A DNA stretch of 64,000 nt from Variovorax dokdonensis (GCF_030316895.1 NZ_JASZYV010000003.1:620001-684000), one strand, 5' to 3'. Numbered from the stretch's first letter, positions 19,544 to 29,919 are shown. The notes: generated by a model not told the origin, from the letters alone. A program made the numbers and translations.

Positions 19544-19926
19544 CGTTGAAAAGCATCGAGCTCAAGGCCTTCGTGCCTGCGCAGGACTTCGAGCTGTCCA
19601 AGCGCTTCTATCGCGAAATCGGCTTCACCATGGCGTCGGAGGGTGGCGGCATTGCCTACTTCCACCACCAGGGCAGCTGCCCTTTCCTGCTGCAAAGCTA
19701 CTACGTGAAGGAGTTTGCCGAGAACCTGCAACTCCACTTGCTGGTGGAGGACGTACAGGCCTGGTGGTCGCATCTGAAGGCCATCGACATCACCGGACGC
19801 TACGGCGTTCGCATGACGGACCCCGTCGAGCAGCCCTGGGTCATGATCGACTTCAGCTTGACCGACCCGTGCGGCGTCTGCTGGCGCATCGGGCAGAACA
19901 TCCCGCGCAAGGACGCAACGCCATGA
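19540..19926 (+). CDS. VOC-fold (glyoxalase/bleomycin-resistance-like) protein inside the haem operon
   Basis: A 128-residue small protein with the beta-alpha-beta-beta-beta pattern of the vicinal oxygen chelate superfamily: KAFVPAQDFELSKRFYREIGF, HHQGSCPFLLQSYY, LQLHLLVEDVQAWWSHLKAI and MIDFSLTDPCGVCWRIGQN. Candidate metal ligands (several His and acidic residues, and Cys in DPCGVCW) are present, but the canonical H/E set is not clear to me. It overlaps hmuS upstream and hmuT downstream by 4 nt each, so it is built into the haem operon, which is not standard for hmu loci. Function is unknown; a role with haem, its breakdown products or a metallophore is inference from position. Confidence 0.8.
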   Translation: MTLKSIELKAFVPAQDFELSKRFYREIGFTMASEGGGIAYFHHQGSCPFLLQSYYVKEFAENLQLHLLVEDVQAWWSHLKAIDITGRYGVRMTDPVEQPWVMIDFSLTDPCGVCWRIGQNIPRKDATP

Positions 19927-20816
19927 GCCCGACCCCCAACCTGGCGAAGTCTGCCGGTCGGCGAACCGTGTTGCGCATGATCGCGGCCGCCGCAGCCGGC
20001 GCGCTGGCGCTGCCTGCCACGCGCGCCGCCAGCCGACCCGAGGCCCGCATCATCACCATCAGCGGCGCCGTCACCGAAGTGGCGTACGCGCTCGGCGCGG
20101 AGGGGCAAGTGGTGGGCACCGATACCACCAGCATCTTCCCGGCTGCGGCCCTCAAGACGCCCAAGGTGGGCTACATGCGCCAGTTGTCGGCCGAGGGCCT
20201 TCTGTCGCTGCGCCCCAATGCCGTCATCGCGACCACCGAGGCCGGTCCGCCTGTGGTCCTCGATCAGTTGCGCAGCGCCGGCGTCAAGCTCGAACTGATC
20301 GAAGCCGATCACACCTGGGGCGAAGTCCAGCGCAAGGTGCATGCGGTGGGCCGCGCCGCCGGACGCGAGACGCAAGCCGCCGATCTGCAGCGCAATCTCG
20401 ATGCGCGATGGGCCGAGGTCCAATCCCGCGTGGCCTCGGCCAGCGGAAGGCGCAAGCCGCGCGTGCTGTTCGTTCTTTCGCACAGCGCGAGTCCGCAGGT
20501 TTCCGGCGAGAAGACCGCCGCCAACGCGGTGATCGGCTTCGCCGGCGGCGTCAATTGCCTGTCGGGCTTCCAGGGCTACCGACCGATGACGGCAGAGGCC
20601 ATGGCCAGCGCTGCGCCCGACGTGATCCTGACCAGCACGCAGAGCATCGAGGCACATGGTGGCGCAGACCGCTTCTGGCAGCGTCCCGAACTTGCGTTGA
20701 CGCCCGCCTTTGCCAGGCGCGCGCTCATCACGCAGGACGCGCTGCTTCTGCTCGGATTCGGCCCGCGCCTGCCGCAGGCCGTCGACGAACTGCACCGGCA
20801 GCTTCAGGCGCTATGA
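19923..20816 (+). CDS. hmuT: Haemin ABC transporter periplasmic binding protein HmuT
   Basis: A 297-residue cluster-A binding protein. The start at 19923 overlaps the VOC stop; the leader has GRRTVLRMI followed by an Ala-rich hydrophobic stretch to TRAAS, possibly Tat-type. The body shows ITISGAVTEVAYALG, VVGTDTTSIFPAAALKTPKVGYMRQLSAEGLLSL in pieces and RPNAVIATTEAGPP, the usual pattern of HmuT/ShuT. It should hand haem to HmuU. It overlaps hmuU by 4 nt. Confidence 0.92.
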   Translation: MSPTPNLAKSAGRRTVLRMIAAAAAGALALPATRAASRPEARIITISGAVTEVAYALGAEGQVVGTDTTSIFPAAALKTPKVGYMRQLSAEGLLSLRPNAVIATTEAGPPVVLDQLRSAGVKLELIEADHTWGEVQRKVHAVGRAAGRETQAADLQRNLDARWAEVQSRVASASGRRKPRVLFVLSHSASPQVSGEKTAANAVIGFAGGVNCLSGFQGYRPMTAEAMASAAPDVILTSTQSIEAHGGADRFWQRPELALTPAFARRALITQDALLLLGFGPRLPQAVDELHRQLQAL

Positions 20817-21868
20817 GCCTGGCCATGGAAACGCGGCACCGTCTGCCGACGCGCACGGTGCTGGTCGCCGGCGGCGCCCTGCTGCTCGTGGCGTTTGCAG
20901 TCGCCGCGTCGAGCGGCGCCTACGCCATCAGCACCGGACAACTCTGGGGCGTGCTGCGCGATGCGTGGCAAGGCGTGGCGTCGCCCTCGCCGGAACATCT
21001 GGTCTTCATGAACATCCGGCTGCCGCGCCTTCTGCTGGGCGTGGCCGCCGGCTGCGGGCTCGGCATGGCCGGCGCATTGATGCAGGGGCTGTTTCGCAAC
21101 CCGCTGGCCGACCCGGGGCTGATCGGCATCAGCAGCGGCGCTGCATTGGCGGCCGGCATCACCATCGTCATGGGCGCCTGGTTGTGGCCGGTGCTGCCGC
21201 GCACGCTGGGCAGCTGGACGCTGGTGGCCACCGCCTTCTGCGGCGGCTTCGCCGTCACCTTTCTGATCTACGTGCTCTCGCGCAGCGAAGGCGGCACGCG
21301 CATGGCGCTGATGCTGCTGGCCGGCATCGCCGTCAATGCGCTGGCCGGCGCCGGCCTGGGGCTGCTGAGCGTGCTGGCCACCGACGAACAGTTGCGCAGC
21401 CTGCAGTTCTGGTTGCTCGGAAGCCTGGGCGGCGCGCGTTGGAGCGCCGTGATGCTGGTCGGCGTGGTCGTGGCGCTGGCCTGCGCTGTCGCACTCACGC
21501 TGGCGCCAGCGCTCAACGCGATGGCGCTGGGCGAGCCGCAGGCGCGCCTGCTCGGCATCGACGTCGAGCGCGTCAAGCGTCGTGCCATCGTGGTCACAGC
21601 CTTCGCGGTCGGCGCCGTCACGGCCACGACGGGCGTCATCGGATTCATCGGCCTGATCGCGCCGCACTGGGTGCGCATGGTGGCGGGGCCAGACCACCGC
21701 ATCGTGCTGCCCGCCTCCGGCCTGCTGGGCGCTGCACTGGTGCTGGCGGCCGACACCGTGGCGCGCACCATCCTCGCGCCGGCCGAGCTACCTCTGGGCG
21801 TGCTCACCGCTTTCATCGGCGTGCCCATGTTCCTGCTGATGCTGCGCCACTACCGCAACCGCCTATGA
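20813..21868 (+). CDS. hmuU: Haemin ABC transporter permease HmuU
   Basis: A 351-residue FecCD-family permease rich in hydrophobic helices. Family landmarks are NIRLPRLLLGVAAGCGLGMAG, LMQGLFRNPLADPGLIGIS, LLLAGIAVNALAGAG, LGSLGGARW and GFIGLIAPHWVRMVAGPDHR, the last near the ATPase-contact loop. It should act as a homodimer with HmuV. It overlaps both hmuT and hmuV by 4 nt (ATGA). Confidence 0.95.
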   Translation: MSLAMETRHRLPTRTVLVAGGALLLVAFAVAASSGAYAISTGQLWGVLRDAWQGVASPSPEHLVFMNIRLPRLLLGVAAGCGLGMAGALMQGLFRNPLADPGLIGISSGAALAAGITIVMGAWLWPVLPRTLGSWTLVATAFCGGFAVTFLIYVLSRSEGGTRMALMLLAGIAVNALAGAGLGLLSVLATDEQLRSLQFWLLGSLGGARWSAVMLVGVVVALACAVALTLAPALNAMALGEPQARLLGIDVERVKRRAIVVTAFAVGAVTATTGVIGFIGLIAPHWVRMVAGPDHRIVLPASGLLGAALVLAADTVARTILAPAELPLGVLTAFIGVPMFLLMLRHYRNRL

Positions 21869-22647
21869 GCATCGCCTGCACCGATGCCGGCCTGTCGGTC
21901 GGCCACAAGACCTTGCTGGAAGGCGTGGACGCCCGGTTCTTGCCGGGGCGCGTTTGCGCCATCCTCGGCCCGAACGGCGCGGGCAAATCGACATTGCTGT
22001 CGTTGCTCTGCGCCCAGCGGCCGCCCACTCGCGGACGCGTGATGCTCGATGACCGAGACATCGGCTCGCATTCGCCGGCAGCGCTGGCGCTGCGACGCGC
22101 GGTGATGCCGCAGGAAAGCAGCGTCGCCTTCGACTTCAACGCCGAGGAGATCGTCGCCCTGGGTCGCCTGCCGCATCGCCTTGCGCCCGAACCGCAAGAG
22201 CATCGCATCGTTCCGGAAGCGATGACGCTCACCGGCGTGGCAGGCCTGGCGCATCGCGTCCTCAACACCCTCTCGGGCGGCGAGAAGGCCCGTGTGCACC
22301 TGGCCCGCGCGCTTGCGCAACTGTGGCACCCCCGCCCGGACGGCACGACGCGCTGGCTGATGCTCGACGAGCCTACCGCTGCGCTGGACGTTGCGCATCA
22401 GCATTCGGTGATGGCGCTAGCTCGGCGATGGGCCGGGCAAGGCGTCGGCGTGGTCGCCGTGCTGCACGACCTGAACCTGGCGCTGCGCTATGCCGACGAA
22501 GTGATCGTGCTCAGCCAGGGCCGCAAGGTGGCGCAGGGCGAGACCGCGCAGGTGCTGCAGCCCGCATTGGTCAGCGAGATCTGGCGGACCCCCTGCGAGC
22601 TGGTCAGCGGTCGGGACGGCGCGCCGCAGTTTCTTTTCGGCGGCTGA
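21865..22647 (+). CDS. hmuV: Haemin ABC transporter ATPase HmuV
   Basis: A 260-residue ATPase with Walker A GPNGAGKST (about residues 34-42), signature LSGGEKARVHLARAL, Walker B WLMLDEPTAALD and switch histidine in AVLHDLNLAL. Length and the HmuV-specific segment VMPQESSVAFDFNAEEIVALGRLPH in pieces support haem specificity. It is the last gene of the haem unit; kdpA starts 99 nt downstream with its own regulatory repeats. Confidence 0.94.
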   Translation: MSIACTDAGLSVGHKTLLEGVDARFLPGRVCAILGPNGAGKSTLLSLLCAQRPPTRGRVMLDDRDIGSHSPAALALRRAVMPQESSVAFDFNAEEIVALGRLPHRLAPEPQEHRIVPEAMTLTGVAGLAHRVLNTLSGGEKARVHLARALAQLWHPRPDGTTRWLMLDEPTAALDVAHQHSVMALARRWAGQGVGVVAVLHDLNLALRYADEVIVLSQGRKVAQGETAQVLQPALVSEIWRTPCELVSGRDGAPQFLFGG

Positions 22648-22650
22648 TTC

Positions 22651-22702
22651 TTTACGCATTCTTGACGCCTCACCCCCGGCGTCGAATGGATTGTTTACGC
22701 CC
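22651..22702 (+). promoter_or_regulatory. TTTACG-type direct repeats before kdpA, candidate KdpE site
   Basis: Three similar hexamers occur on the plus strand: TTTACGCAT at 22651, TTGACGCCT at 22662 and TTTACGCCC at 22694. The first two are 11 bp apart, one helical turn, as expected for an OmpR/KdpE-type response regulator dimer, and TTTACnCCC resembles the known Escherichia coli KdpE site. The TTGACG at 22662 could also serve as a -35 element. Confidence 0.45.
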
Positions 22703-22746
22703 TTCGGGAGAACACTGCCAGCGATTCGACAACGATTCCTGCTGGC

Positions 22747-24459
22747 ATGACCGAAACCATCCTCGTCTTCGCCCTGGCCCTGCTTCTAGGCTGGCCATTG
22801 GGCAACTACCTCGCGGCCGTGATGCGCGGCGCGCCAATGCGCGGCGACGCGTTCTTCCGTTACATCGAGCAGCCCATCTACCGGCTGCTGGGCACGAAGC
22901 CCGAACACGGCATGGACTGGAAGGGCTACGCCCTTGCCTTCCTGGCCAGCAACCTGGTGCTGGCCATTCTGGTCTGGCTCATCTTCATGACGCAGGCCTG
23001 GTTGCCGCTCAACCCCAACGACGCGCCCAACATGCGCTGGGATCTGGCGCTGCACACCATGGTGTCGTTCCTGACGAACACCAACCAGCAGCACTATTCC
23101 GGCCAGGCCCAGCTGTCCTACCTGGCGCAGATGACCGGCATCGTCGGCCTGCAAGTGGTGACGCCCATGATGGGGCTGGCCATCGTCGCCGCGACGCTGC
23201 GCGGCATCTTCGGCGGGCGCAACGCCAGCCGTTCGACGGGCGCCAATACCCCGACATCCGGCCAGGTCTACGTGGGCAACTACTGGGCCGACGTGATCCG
23301 CCCCACCGTGCGCTTCATGCTGCCGCTGTGCCTCGTGTTCTCCCTGGCGCTCACACAGCAGGGTGTTCCGGCCACGCTGCTTGGCGGACCGGTGGTCGCG
23401 CCGGTGGATTCGAGCGTGCAAATGAAGGAGCAGAAGATCCCGCTCGGCCCGGTGGCGCCCATGGTGGCCATCAAGCAACTCGGCACCAACGGCGGCGGCT
23501 GGTACGGCCCCAACAGTGCGGCGCCGCTGGAGAATCCGACGCCTTTGACCAACCTGCTGGAAACGCTGGCCATCATCCTGGTGCCGGTGGCCGTGGCCTT
23601 CATGGTCGGGCCTTTTACCGGCCGACGTCGCTTCGCCGCGCTGGTGGTGGGCTGCATGCTGCTGATGTCGGTGGCGTCGAGCGGCCTCGCCATCTGGTCC
23701 GAAGGCCACTCCGTCACCTCGGCCGACATCGCGCTGATGGAAGGCAAGGAAGTGCGCCTGGGCGCGGATGCGTCGGCCTTGTGGGCTTCGCTGACCACGC
23801 AGACTTCCAACGGCTCGGTCAACGCCATGCACGACTCGCTCGCGCCGCTGACCGGCCTCGTCACGATCAGCGACATGCTGGTCAATGCCGTGTGGGGCGG
23901 CATCGGCTGCGGACTGCAGCAGTTCCTGGTCTACCTGATGCTGAGCGTGTTCATCGCCGGCCTCATGACCGGACGCACGCCCGAACTCTTCGGCCGCAAG
24001 ATCGAGGCGTCCGAGGTGCGCCTGCTGGCCGTGCTGGTGCTGCTGCAGCCGCTCGTGCTGCTCGGCCTGACGGCGCTCACGCTGTCGTGGCCCGGATTGG
24101 CGGGCACGTCGAACCCGGGCTTCCATGGCATCAGCCAGGTCTTCTATGAGTTCACCTCGGCCTTCGCCAACAACGGCTCGGGCTTCGAAGGCCTGGGCGA
24201 CGCCACCTACTGGTGGAACCTGAGCTGCGCGGTCGTGCTGGCGCTGGGCCGCTACCCCGCACTGATCATCCCGCTGGCCATCGCCGCGATGCTCGCCAGC
24301 AAGCGCCGTGCGCCCGAAGGCGCTGGCAGCCTGCAGATCGAGACGCCGACCTTCGCACTCACCTTGATCGCCGTGATCGTGATCCTCACGCTGCTGCAGT
24401 TCATGCCCGTGCTCGTGCTGGGCCCGGTGGCCGACCACCTGTCGCTGGCCGTGCGATGA
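22747..24459 (+). CDS. kdpA: K+-transporting ATPase subunit A
   Basis: A 570-residue membrane subunit that binds and conducts K+. The four pore-loop filter regions can be read as [37 protein letters not shown] and [10 protein letters not shown], each with the conserved Gly. The start at 22747 gives [23 protein letters not shown], the usual N-terminal helix. No kdpF is seen in the 99 nt upstream. The stop overlaps the kdpB ATG by 4 nt. Confidence 0.96.
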   Translation: MTETILVFALALLLGWPLGNYLAAVMRGAPMRGDAFFRYIEQPIYRLLGTKPEHGMDWKGYALAFLASNLVLAILVWLIFMTQAWLPLNPNDAPNMRWDLALHTMVSFLTNTNQQHYSGQAQLSYLAQMTGIVGLQVVTPMMGLAIVAATLRGIFGGRNASRSTGANTPTSGQVYVGNYWADVIRPTVRFMLPLCLVFSLALTQQGVPATLLGGPVVAPVDSSVQMKEQKIPLGPVAPMVAIKQLGTNGGGWYGPNSAAPLENPTPLTNLLETLAIILVPVAVAFMVGPFTGRRRFAALVVGCMLLMSVASSGLAIWSEGHSVTSADIALMEGKEVRLGADASALWASLTTQTSNGSVNAMHDSLAPLTGLVTISDMLVNAVWGGIGCGLQQFLVYLMLSVFIAGLMTGRTPELFGRKIEASEVRLLAVLVLLQPLVLLGLTALTLSWPGLAGTSNPGFHGISQVFYEFTSAFANNGSGFEGLGDATYWWNLSCAVVLALGRYPALIIPLAIAAMLASKRRAPEGAGSLQIETPTFALTLIAVIVILTLLQFMPVLVLGPVADHLSLAVR

Positions 24460-26516
24460 ATACGAAAGAGAAAGCCACTGTCATGACCCGAACCACTGAA
24501 AAAGATACCGGCCGGAGGGCTTCGCCAATGGGCGCAGCGCTGGTCGACGCTTTCGTCAAGCTTTCGCCCCAACATGCCCTTCGCAACCCCGTCATGGCGG
24601 TCGTCTGGCTGGGCACGCTCGTGACCGCCGTGATCACCGCCACCGGCCACACGGAGCTGGGCTTCGGCATCGCCGTGACGGCGCTGCTGCTGATCACCGT
24701 GCTGTTCGCCAACTTCGCCGAAGCCATCGCCGAAGCGCGCGGACGCGGCCAGACCGCATCGCTGCGCCGGGCCCGCCAGGACCTGATGGCGCGCCGCATC
24801 GACCGTTCGGGCGGCAGCCTCGCCGAAAGCCGCATTCCCGCGGCCGAGCTGCGGCCCGGCGACGAAGTGGTGGTGGAGGCCGGCCAATGGATTCCCGCCG
24901 ACGGCGAGATCGTCGAAGGCCTGGCCACCGTCAACGAAGCAGCCGTCACCGGCGAGTCCGCGCCGGTGCTGCGCGAAGCCGGAACCGACCGCTCGGGCGT
25001 CATCGGCGGCACGCAGGTGCTGTCCGACCGCATCGTCGTGCGCATCACTGCCGAGCCGGGGCACAGCTTCCTGGACCGGATGATCGCGCTGGTCGAAGGC
25101 GCCAACCGCCAGAAGACGCCGAACGAGATCGCCCTGGGCATTCTGCTGGCGGTGATGACACTGACCTTCGTGATCGTCGTCGTCACGCTGCCGTTCATCT
25201 CCGGCGCGGTCGGCGTGGACATCAATCCCGTGCTGCTCGTGGCCCTGCTGGTGTGTCTGATCCCGACCACCATCGGCGGCTTGCTGCCGGCGATCGGCAT
25301 CTCCGGCATGAACCGGGCACTGCGCGCCAATGTGCTGGCCAAGTCCGGCAAGTCGGTGGAGGTGGCCGGCGACGTGGACGTGCTGCTGCTGGACAAGACC
25401 GGCACCATCACCCACGGCGACCGTCAGGCCACGGCGTTCCACGCGCTGGCCGGTGTGGATGCCGCGACGCTGCGCGAAGCCGCCCTGCTCGCCTCGCTGG
25501 CCGACCCCACGCCCGAAGGCAAGTCGATCGTGAAGCTGGCTCGCGAAAAGGGCGTGGCGCCCACCGAGCCGGCCGAGGCCCACTTCATCGCCTTCACCGC
25601 CCAGACGCGCATGTCCGGTGTCGACCTGCCGGACGGCCGCATGATCCGCAAGGGCGCGCTCGATGCCGTCATGCGGCACGTGCAGCAGATGGACGGCCGC
25701 GTGCCGGCCGAACTGGTGGCGCGCGTGGAGCAGGTCGCGCGTGGCGGCGCGACGCCGCTGGTGGTGGCCGACGGGCGTCATCTCCTGGGCGTGATCGAGC
25801 TGTCCGACGTGGTCAAGCATGGCATCAAGGAGCGCTTTGCACGCCTGCGGGCCATGGGCATCCGCACCGTGATGATCACCGGCGACAACCGGCTCACCGC
25901 CGCCAGCATCGCCGCCGAGGCGGGCGTGGACGACTACATCGCCGAGGCTCGCCCCGAGGACAAGCTGGCCCGCATCCGCGAAGAGCAGGCACAGGGCAGG
26001 CTCGTGGCCATGGTGGGCGACGGCACGAACGATGCCCCCGCCCTGGCGCAGGCCGACATCGGCCTGGCGATGAATTCCGGCACGCAGGCCGCCAAGGAGG
26101 CCGGCAACATGATCGACCTGGACTCCGACCCCGCCAAGCTTCTGGCCGTGGTGGAGATCGGCAAGCAGCAGCTCATCACGCGCGGCGCGCTCACCACCTT
26201 TTCGCTGGCCAACGACGTGTCGAAGTACTTCGCGATCCTGCCGGCCCTGTTCGCCGCGGCCATCCCGCAGATGGCGGCGCTGGACGTGATGAACCTTTCC
26301 AGCCCGACCGGCGCGGTGCTGTCGGCGCTGGTGTTCAACGCCATCATCATCCCGCTGCTGATTCCGCTTGCGCTGCGCGGCGTTCGCTTCCGGCCCGCCA
26401 GCGCCACCGAGCTGCTGCGCAACAACATGCTGGTCTACGGCGTGGGTGGCGTGCTCCTGCCCTTTGTGGCCATCAAGCTCATCGACGTGGTGCTGTCCAG
26501 CGCCTTCCCGATCTGA
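24456..26516 (+). CDS. kdpB: K+-transporting ATPase subunit B
   Basis: A 686-residue P-type ATPase. The phosphorylated aspartate is D313 in [20 protein letters not shown] is present in [11 protein letters not shown], and the hinge is [25 protein letters not shown] in pieces. The start at 24456 overlaps the kdpA stop (ATGA); a second ATG at 24483 is possible and would remove nine poorly conserved residues. It energises K+ uptake through KdpA. kdpC follows after 19 nt. Confidence 0.96.
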   Translation: MNTKEKATVMTRTTEKDTGRRASPMGAALVDAFVKLSPQHALRNPVMAVVWLGTLVTAVITATGHTELGFGIAVTALLLITVLFANFAEAIAEARGRGQTASLRRARQDLMARRIDRSGGSLAESRIPAAELRPGDEVVVEAGQWIPADGEIVEGLATVNEAAVTGESAPVLREAGTDRSGVIGGTQVLSDRIVVRITAEPGHSFLDRMIALVEGANRQKTPNEIALGILLAVMTLTFVIVVVTLPFISGAVGVDINPVLLVALLVCLIPTTIGGLLPAIGISGMNRALRANVLAKSGKSVEVAGDVDVLLLDKTGTITHGDRQATAFHALAGVDAATLREAALLASLADPTPEGKSIVKLAREKGVAPTEPAEAHFIAFTAQTRMSGVDLPDGRMIRKGALDAVMRHVQQMDGRVPAELVARVEQVARGGATPLVVADGRHLLGVIELSDVVKHGIKERFARLRAMGIRTVMITGDNRLTAASIAAEAGVDDYIAEARPEDKLARIREEQAQGRLVAMVGDGTNDAPALAQADIGLAMNSGTQAAKEAGNMIDLDSDPAKLLAVVEIGKQQLITRGALTTFSLANDVSKYFAILPALFAAAIPQMAALDVMNLSSPTGAVLSALVFNAIIIPLLIPLALRGVRFRPASATELLRNNMLVYGVGGVLLPFVAIKLIDVVLSSAFPI

Positions 26517-26535
26517 AAACATCCGAAAGCAAATC

Positions 26536-27174
26536 ATGGCAACGAATGAACGATCCGTCGCGCTGACAGCCCCGCGCGAGCCGGCCCAGGCCAGCATCAC
26601 TGGCAGCGCGCCCTGGCGCGGCGCCATCGGCCTGGCGGTGCTCGCGCTCGGCGGCTTCGGCTTTCTCTACTCGCTGGCCGGCGTCGGCCTGGGGCAGGCG
26701 CTGTTTCCGGCCAGCGCGCAAGGCAACCTGATCGAGCAAGGGGGCAAGGTCGTCGGGTCTGAATGGGTGGCGCAGCCCTTCGCGGATGCGCGCTACTTCT
26801 CGCCGCGACCCTCCGCGGTGGACTGGCAGCCGATGTCGGCCGGCGGCAGCAACCAGGCCCGCACCAATCCGCAGATGCGTGAACGCGTCGAGGCGGCACG
26901 CGCCGAGGTCGCGAAGCGCGAGAACGTCGATCCCGCGCAGGTTCCATCCGACCTCGTGACGCAGTCGGGCGGCGGCTTCGATCCGCACATCAGCCTGGAG
27001 GCCGCACGCATCCAGGTGCCGCGCGTCGCCCAGGCGCGCGGGCTCGATCCAGCGGTGGTGCAGCGCCTGATCGACGGCACCGCCGAGGGCGCACAGTTCG
27101 GCATCCTCGGGCAGCCGCGGGTGAACGTGCTGGCCCTCAATCTCGCCCTCGACCGGTCGGCAGGTGCGCGATGA
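26536..27174 (+). CDS. kdpC: K+-transporting ATPase subunit C
   Basis: A 212-residue single-span periplasmic subunit. It has a cytoplasmic extension of about 25 residues, a membrane helix (IGLAVLALGGFGFLYSLAGVGLGQ in pieces, about residues 33-56), then LFPASAQGNLIE, YFSPRPSAVDWQP and the conserved VTQSGGGFDPHISLEAARIQVPRVA block in pieces. It is required for assembly and activity of KdpFABC. The kdpD ATG is 10 nt downstream. Confidence 0.95.
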   Translation: MATNERSVALTAPREPAQASITGSAPWRGAIGLAVLALGGFGFLYSLAGVGLGQALFPASAQGNLIEQGGKVVGSEWVAQPFADARYFSPRPSAVDWQPMSAGGSNQARTNPQMRERVEAARAEVAKRENVDPAQVPSDLVTQSGGGFDPHISLEAARIQVPRVAQARGLDPAVVQRLIDGTAEGAQFGILGQPRVNVLALNLALDRSAGAR

Positions 27175-27183
27175 TCGGGGCCG

Positions 27184-29919
27184 ATGGGATCTGAACAGCA
27201 ACACGAGCGGGCCGACGCCCTCGCCGGCGAACTGCGCCGGCAGGCCGCCGGCCGGCTCACCGTCTTCCTGGGCGCCGCGCCCGGCGTCGGCAAGACCTAC
27301 GCCATGCTGGCGCGGGCGCGCGAACTGCATCGGCAGGGCGAAGACGTCGTCATCGGCATCGTCGAGACCCACGGCCGCAGCGAGACGCAGGCCATGGTCG
27401 ACGGCCTGCCGGCCGTGCCCCGGCGCAGGGTGGAGTACCAAGGCCGCTCGCTCGAGGAGATGGACCTCGACGCCCTGCTCGCGCGCAAGCCCGCCATCGT
27501 CCTCGTCGACGAGCTGGCCCATCGCAACGCTCCCGGCAGCCGGCACGAGCGCCGTTGGCAGGACGTGCAGGAACTGCTGGACGCCGGCATCGACGTCTAC
27601 ACCACCGTCAACGTCCAGCACCTGGAGAGCCTGAACGACGAGGTGCACCACATCACCGGCGTTCGCGTGAGCGAGACGGTGCCAGACGCCGTGTTCGACC
27701 GCCTGCGCGACATCCGACTGGTCGACCTTCCACCGCGCGAACTGATCGAGCGGCTGAACCAGGGCAAGGTGTACCTGCCCACGCAAGCCGCCCAGGCGCT
27801 ACAGGCCTTCTTCTCGCCCTCGAACCTCACCGCCTTGCGCGAACTGGCGATGCAGACCGTGGCCGAGCAGGTGGACGCCGACCTGCGCGAAGCTCGGGCG
27901 GCGCGCGGCCTGCCTGGGCTGCCGATCCAGCGCCACGTGATCATCGCCATCGACGGCCAGGGCGAATCCGAATATCTCGTGCGCGCCGGCGCCCGCCTGG
28001 CCGAGCGGCGCGGGGCGCCCTGGTCGGTGGTGACGGTCGACACCGGCCGCTCCGCCTCGGCCACGTCGCAGGCCGACACCGCCCGGCGCGGCGCCGCGCG
28101 GCTGCAAGGCTCGGCGGCCGCCGAGCAGGCGCGCCAGCTCGAGATCGATCGTGCCTTCGCGCTCGCGCGCAAGCTGGGCGGCGCCACCGAGGTCCTGCAT
28201 GGCGGCGACGTGGCCGGCGCACTGCTCGACGCGGCAGCGGCCCGCGGCGCGCGCGCCATCGTCATCGGCCGCACGCGCGAGCGCCCGCTGGCGCGTGCCT
28301 TCAACCGCACGCTGACGCAGCAACTGCTCCAACGCGGGGCACGTTACGAACTGACCATCGTCAGCACGCCGCGCGAGCGCGTCCGCGAACGCCGCGTGCC
28401 GTGGCTCAACGGCACCCGGCTGACGCCACGCGAAGCCATGCTCACCGTCGCTGCCACCGCGCTGGCCGTGGGCGCGGCCATGGTGGGCGAGAAGTTCATC
28501 GGGCTGCAGGACCTGTCGATGGTGTTCATCGTCGCCGTGATCGGCGTGGCCGCGCGCACGCGCATGTCGGCCGCCGTCGCCACCGCGACCTTCTGCTTCC
28601 TGGCCTACAACTACTTCTTCATCGAGCCGCGCTTCACCTTCCTCATCACCGGCAACCAGGGCGTGGCCACGGTGATGATCTTCCTGGCGGCGGCACTCAT
28701 CGCCGGCCGGCTCGCGTCGCGGCTGCGCATGCAGGTGATTGCGCTGCGCGCGGCCAACGCGCATGCCACGGCCATCCAGGACTTGGGACGCCGGCTGGCC
28801 AGTGCGGCCGACCTGGGCCAGGTGGTGGCCGCCGGCACCACGGCGCTCGAATCCACGCTGCAGGCGCAAGCCTGGATCAGCATCGGCGACCTGCAGGCGC
28901 CCTCGGCGCCGGGTGCATCGCCGGACGACAAGGACCGGGTGGCCGCCGACTGGACGAAGCGGCGCGGACTGGCCAGCGGCCGCTTCACCGACACGCTCAC
29001 CCAGTGCCCTTGGTGGTTTCTGCCGGTACGCCTGGACGACGAGACCGTGGGCGTCGTCGGCTTGCGCTTTTCGGACAAGGTGTCGCGCCTGGCCTTTGAA
29101 CAGCGCCGCCTCGCCGAAAGCATGGTCGAGGACATCGCCCTGGCGGTGCAGCGTGCCCGGCTGGTGGAAGACCTCGAAACCGCGCGCGTCGGCGGCGAGA
29201 CGGAGCGCCTGCGCTCCGCGCTCCTGTCGTCGGTCTCGCACGACTTGCGCTCGCCGCTGTCGTCGATGATCGGCGCGGCCGGCAGCCTGTCGAGCTACGG
29301 CGCGGACATGAGCGAGGACGATCGGCGCGAACTGCTGCAAACCATCCGCCAGGAAGGCGAACGCCTCGATCGCTACATCCAGAACCTGCTGGACATGACC
29401 CGGCTGGGGCACCAGGGCCTGACGCTCGCGCGCGACTGGATCGGCGTGGACGAACTCATCGGCTCGGCCGCCCGGCGCTTGCAGCGCTATCTGCCTGCCT
29501 CGCGCGTGGAGGCCGACGTGCCGCCCGGCCTCGCGCCCCTGCACGTGCACCCCGCCCTCATCGAGCAAGCGCTGTTCAACGTGATGGAAAATGCCGCCAA
29601 GTTCTCGCCCCCGGGCGAGCCGATTCGCGTCGCGGTGAGCCGCATGCAGGGCGACACCTTGTGCATCGACATCAGCGACCGGGGCCCGGGCATCCCCGAG
29701 GACGAACGCAAGAGGATCTTTGACATGTTCTACAGCGTGGAGCGCGGCGACCGCGGCAAGCAGGGCACCGGCCTCGGGCTGGCCATCGTCCAGGGCATCG
29801 TCGGCGCGCACATGGGCAAGGTAGAGGCGCTGCCGGGGCCGCAGGGCGCCGGAACCACCATCCGCATCACGCTGCCCTGGGGCGAAGCGCCCGCGGCGCC
29901 CGACAAGGCCGGCGCGTGA
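27184..29919 (+). CDS. kdpD: K+-sensing histidine kinase
   Basis: A 911-residue kinase with the full KdpD order. The N-terminal KdpD domain has Walker A-like GAAPGVGKTYAM (about 31-42), the VLVDELAHRNAPGSRH block and VNVQHLESLND. A universal-stress-like domain follows (about 250-400), then four hydrophobic segments (DUF4118, about 420-510), a GAF-like region, HisKA with H686 in SVSHDLRSPLSSM, and HATPase motifs NVMENAAKFS and DRGPGIPEDE. It should phosphorylate KdpE under K+ limitation. The stop overlaps the kdpE GTG by 4 nt. Confidence 0.95.
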   Translation: MGSEQQHERADALAGELRRQAAGRLTVFLGAAPGVGKTYAMLARARELHRQGEDVVIGIVETHGRSETQAMVDGLPAVPRRRVEYQGRSLEEMDLDALLARKPAIVLVDELAHRNAPGSRHERRWQDVQELLDAGIDVYTTVNVQHLESLNDEVHHITGVRVSETVPDAVFDRLRDIRLVDLPPRELIERLNQGKVYLPTQAAQALQAFFSPSNLTALRELAMQTVAEQVDADLREARAARGLPGLPIQRHVIIAIDGQGESEYLVRAGARLAERRGAPWSVVTVDTGRSASATSQADTARRGAARLQGSAAAEQARQLEIDRAFALARKLGGATEVLHGGDVAGALLDAAAARGARAIVIGRTRERPLARAFNRTLTQQLLQRGARYELTIVSTPRERVRERRVPWLNGTRLTPREAMLTVAATALAVGAAMVGEKFIGLQDLSMVFIVAVIGVAARTRMSAAVATATFCFLAYNYFFIEPRFTFLITGNQGVATVMIFLAAALIAGRLASRLRMQVIALRAANAHATAIQDLGRRLASAADLGQVVAAGTTALESTLQAQAWISIGDLQAPSAPGASPDDKDRVAADWTKRRGLASGRFTDTLTQCPWWFLPVRLDDETVGVVGLRFSDKVSRLAFEQRRLAESMVEDIALAVQRARLVEDLETARVGGETERLRSALLSSVSHDLRSPLSSMIGAAGSLSSYGADMSEDDRRELLQTIRQEGERLDRYIQNLLDMTRLGHQGLTLARDWIGVDELIGSAARRLQRYLPASRVEADVPPGLAPLHVHPALIEQALFNVMENAAKFSPPGEPIRVAVSRMQGDTLCIDISDRGPGIPEDERKRIFDMFYSVERGDRGKQGTGLGLAIVQGIVGAHMGKVEALPGPQGAGTTIRITLPWGEAPAAPDKAGA

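Noticed and set aside
22686-22746. Possible kdpF peptide before kdpA
   Set aside because: The frame starting MDCLRPSG is polar, has no membrane helix and reads through into kdpA out of frame, so it is not KdpF.
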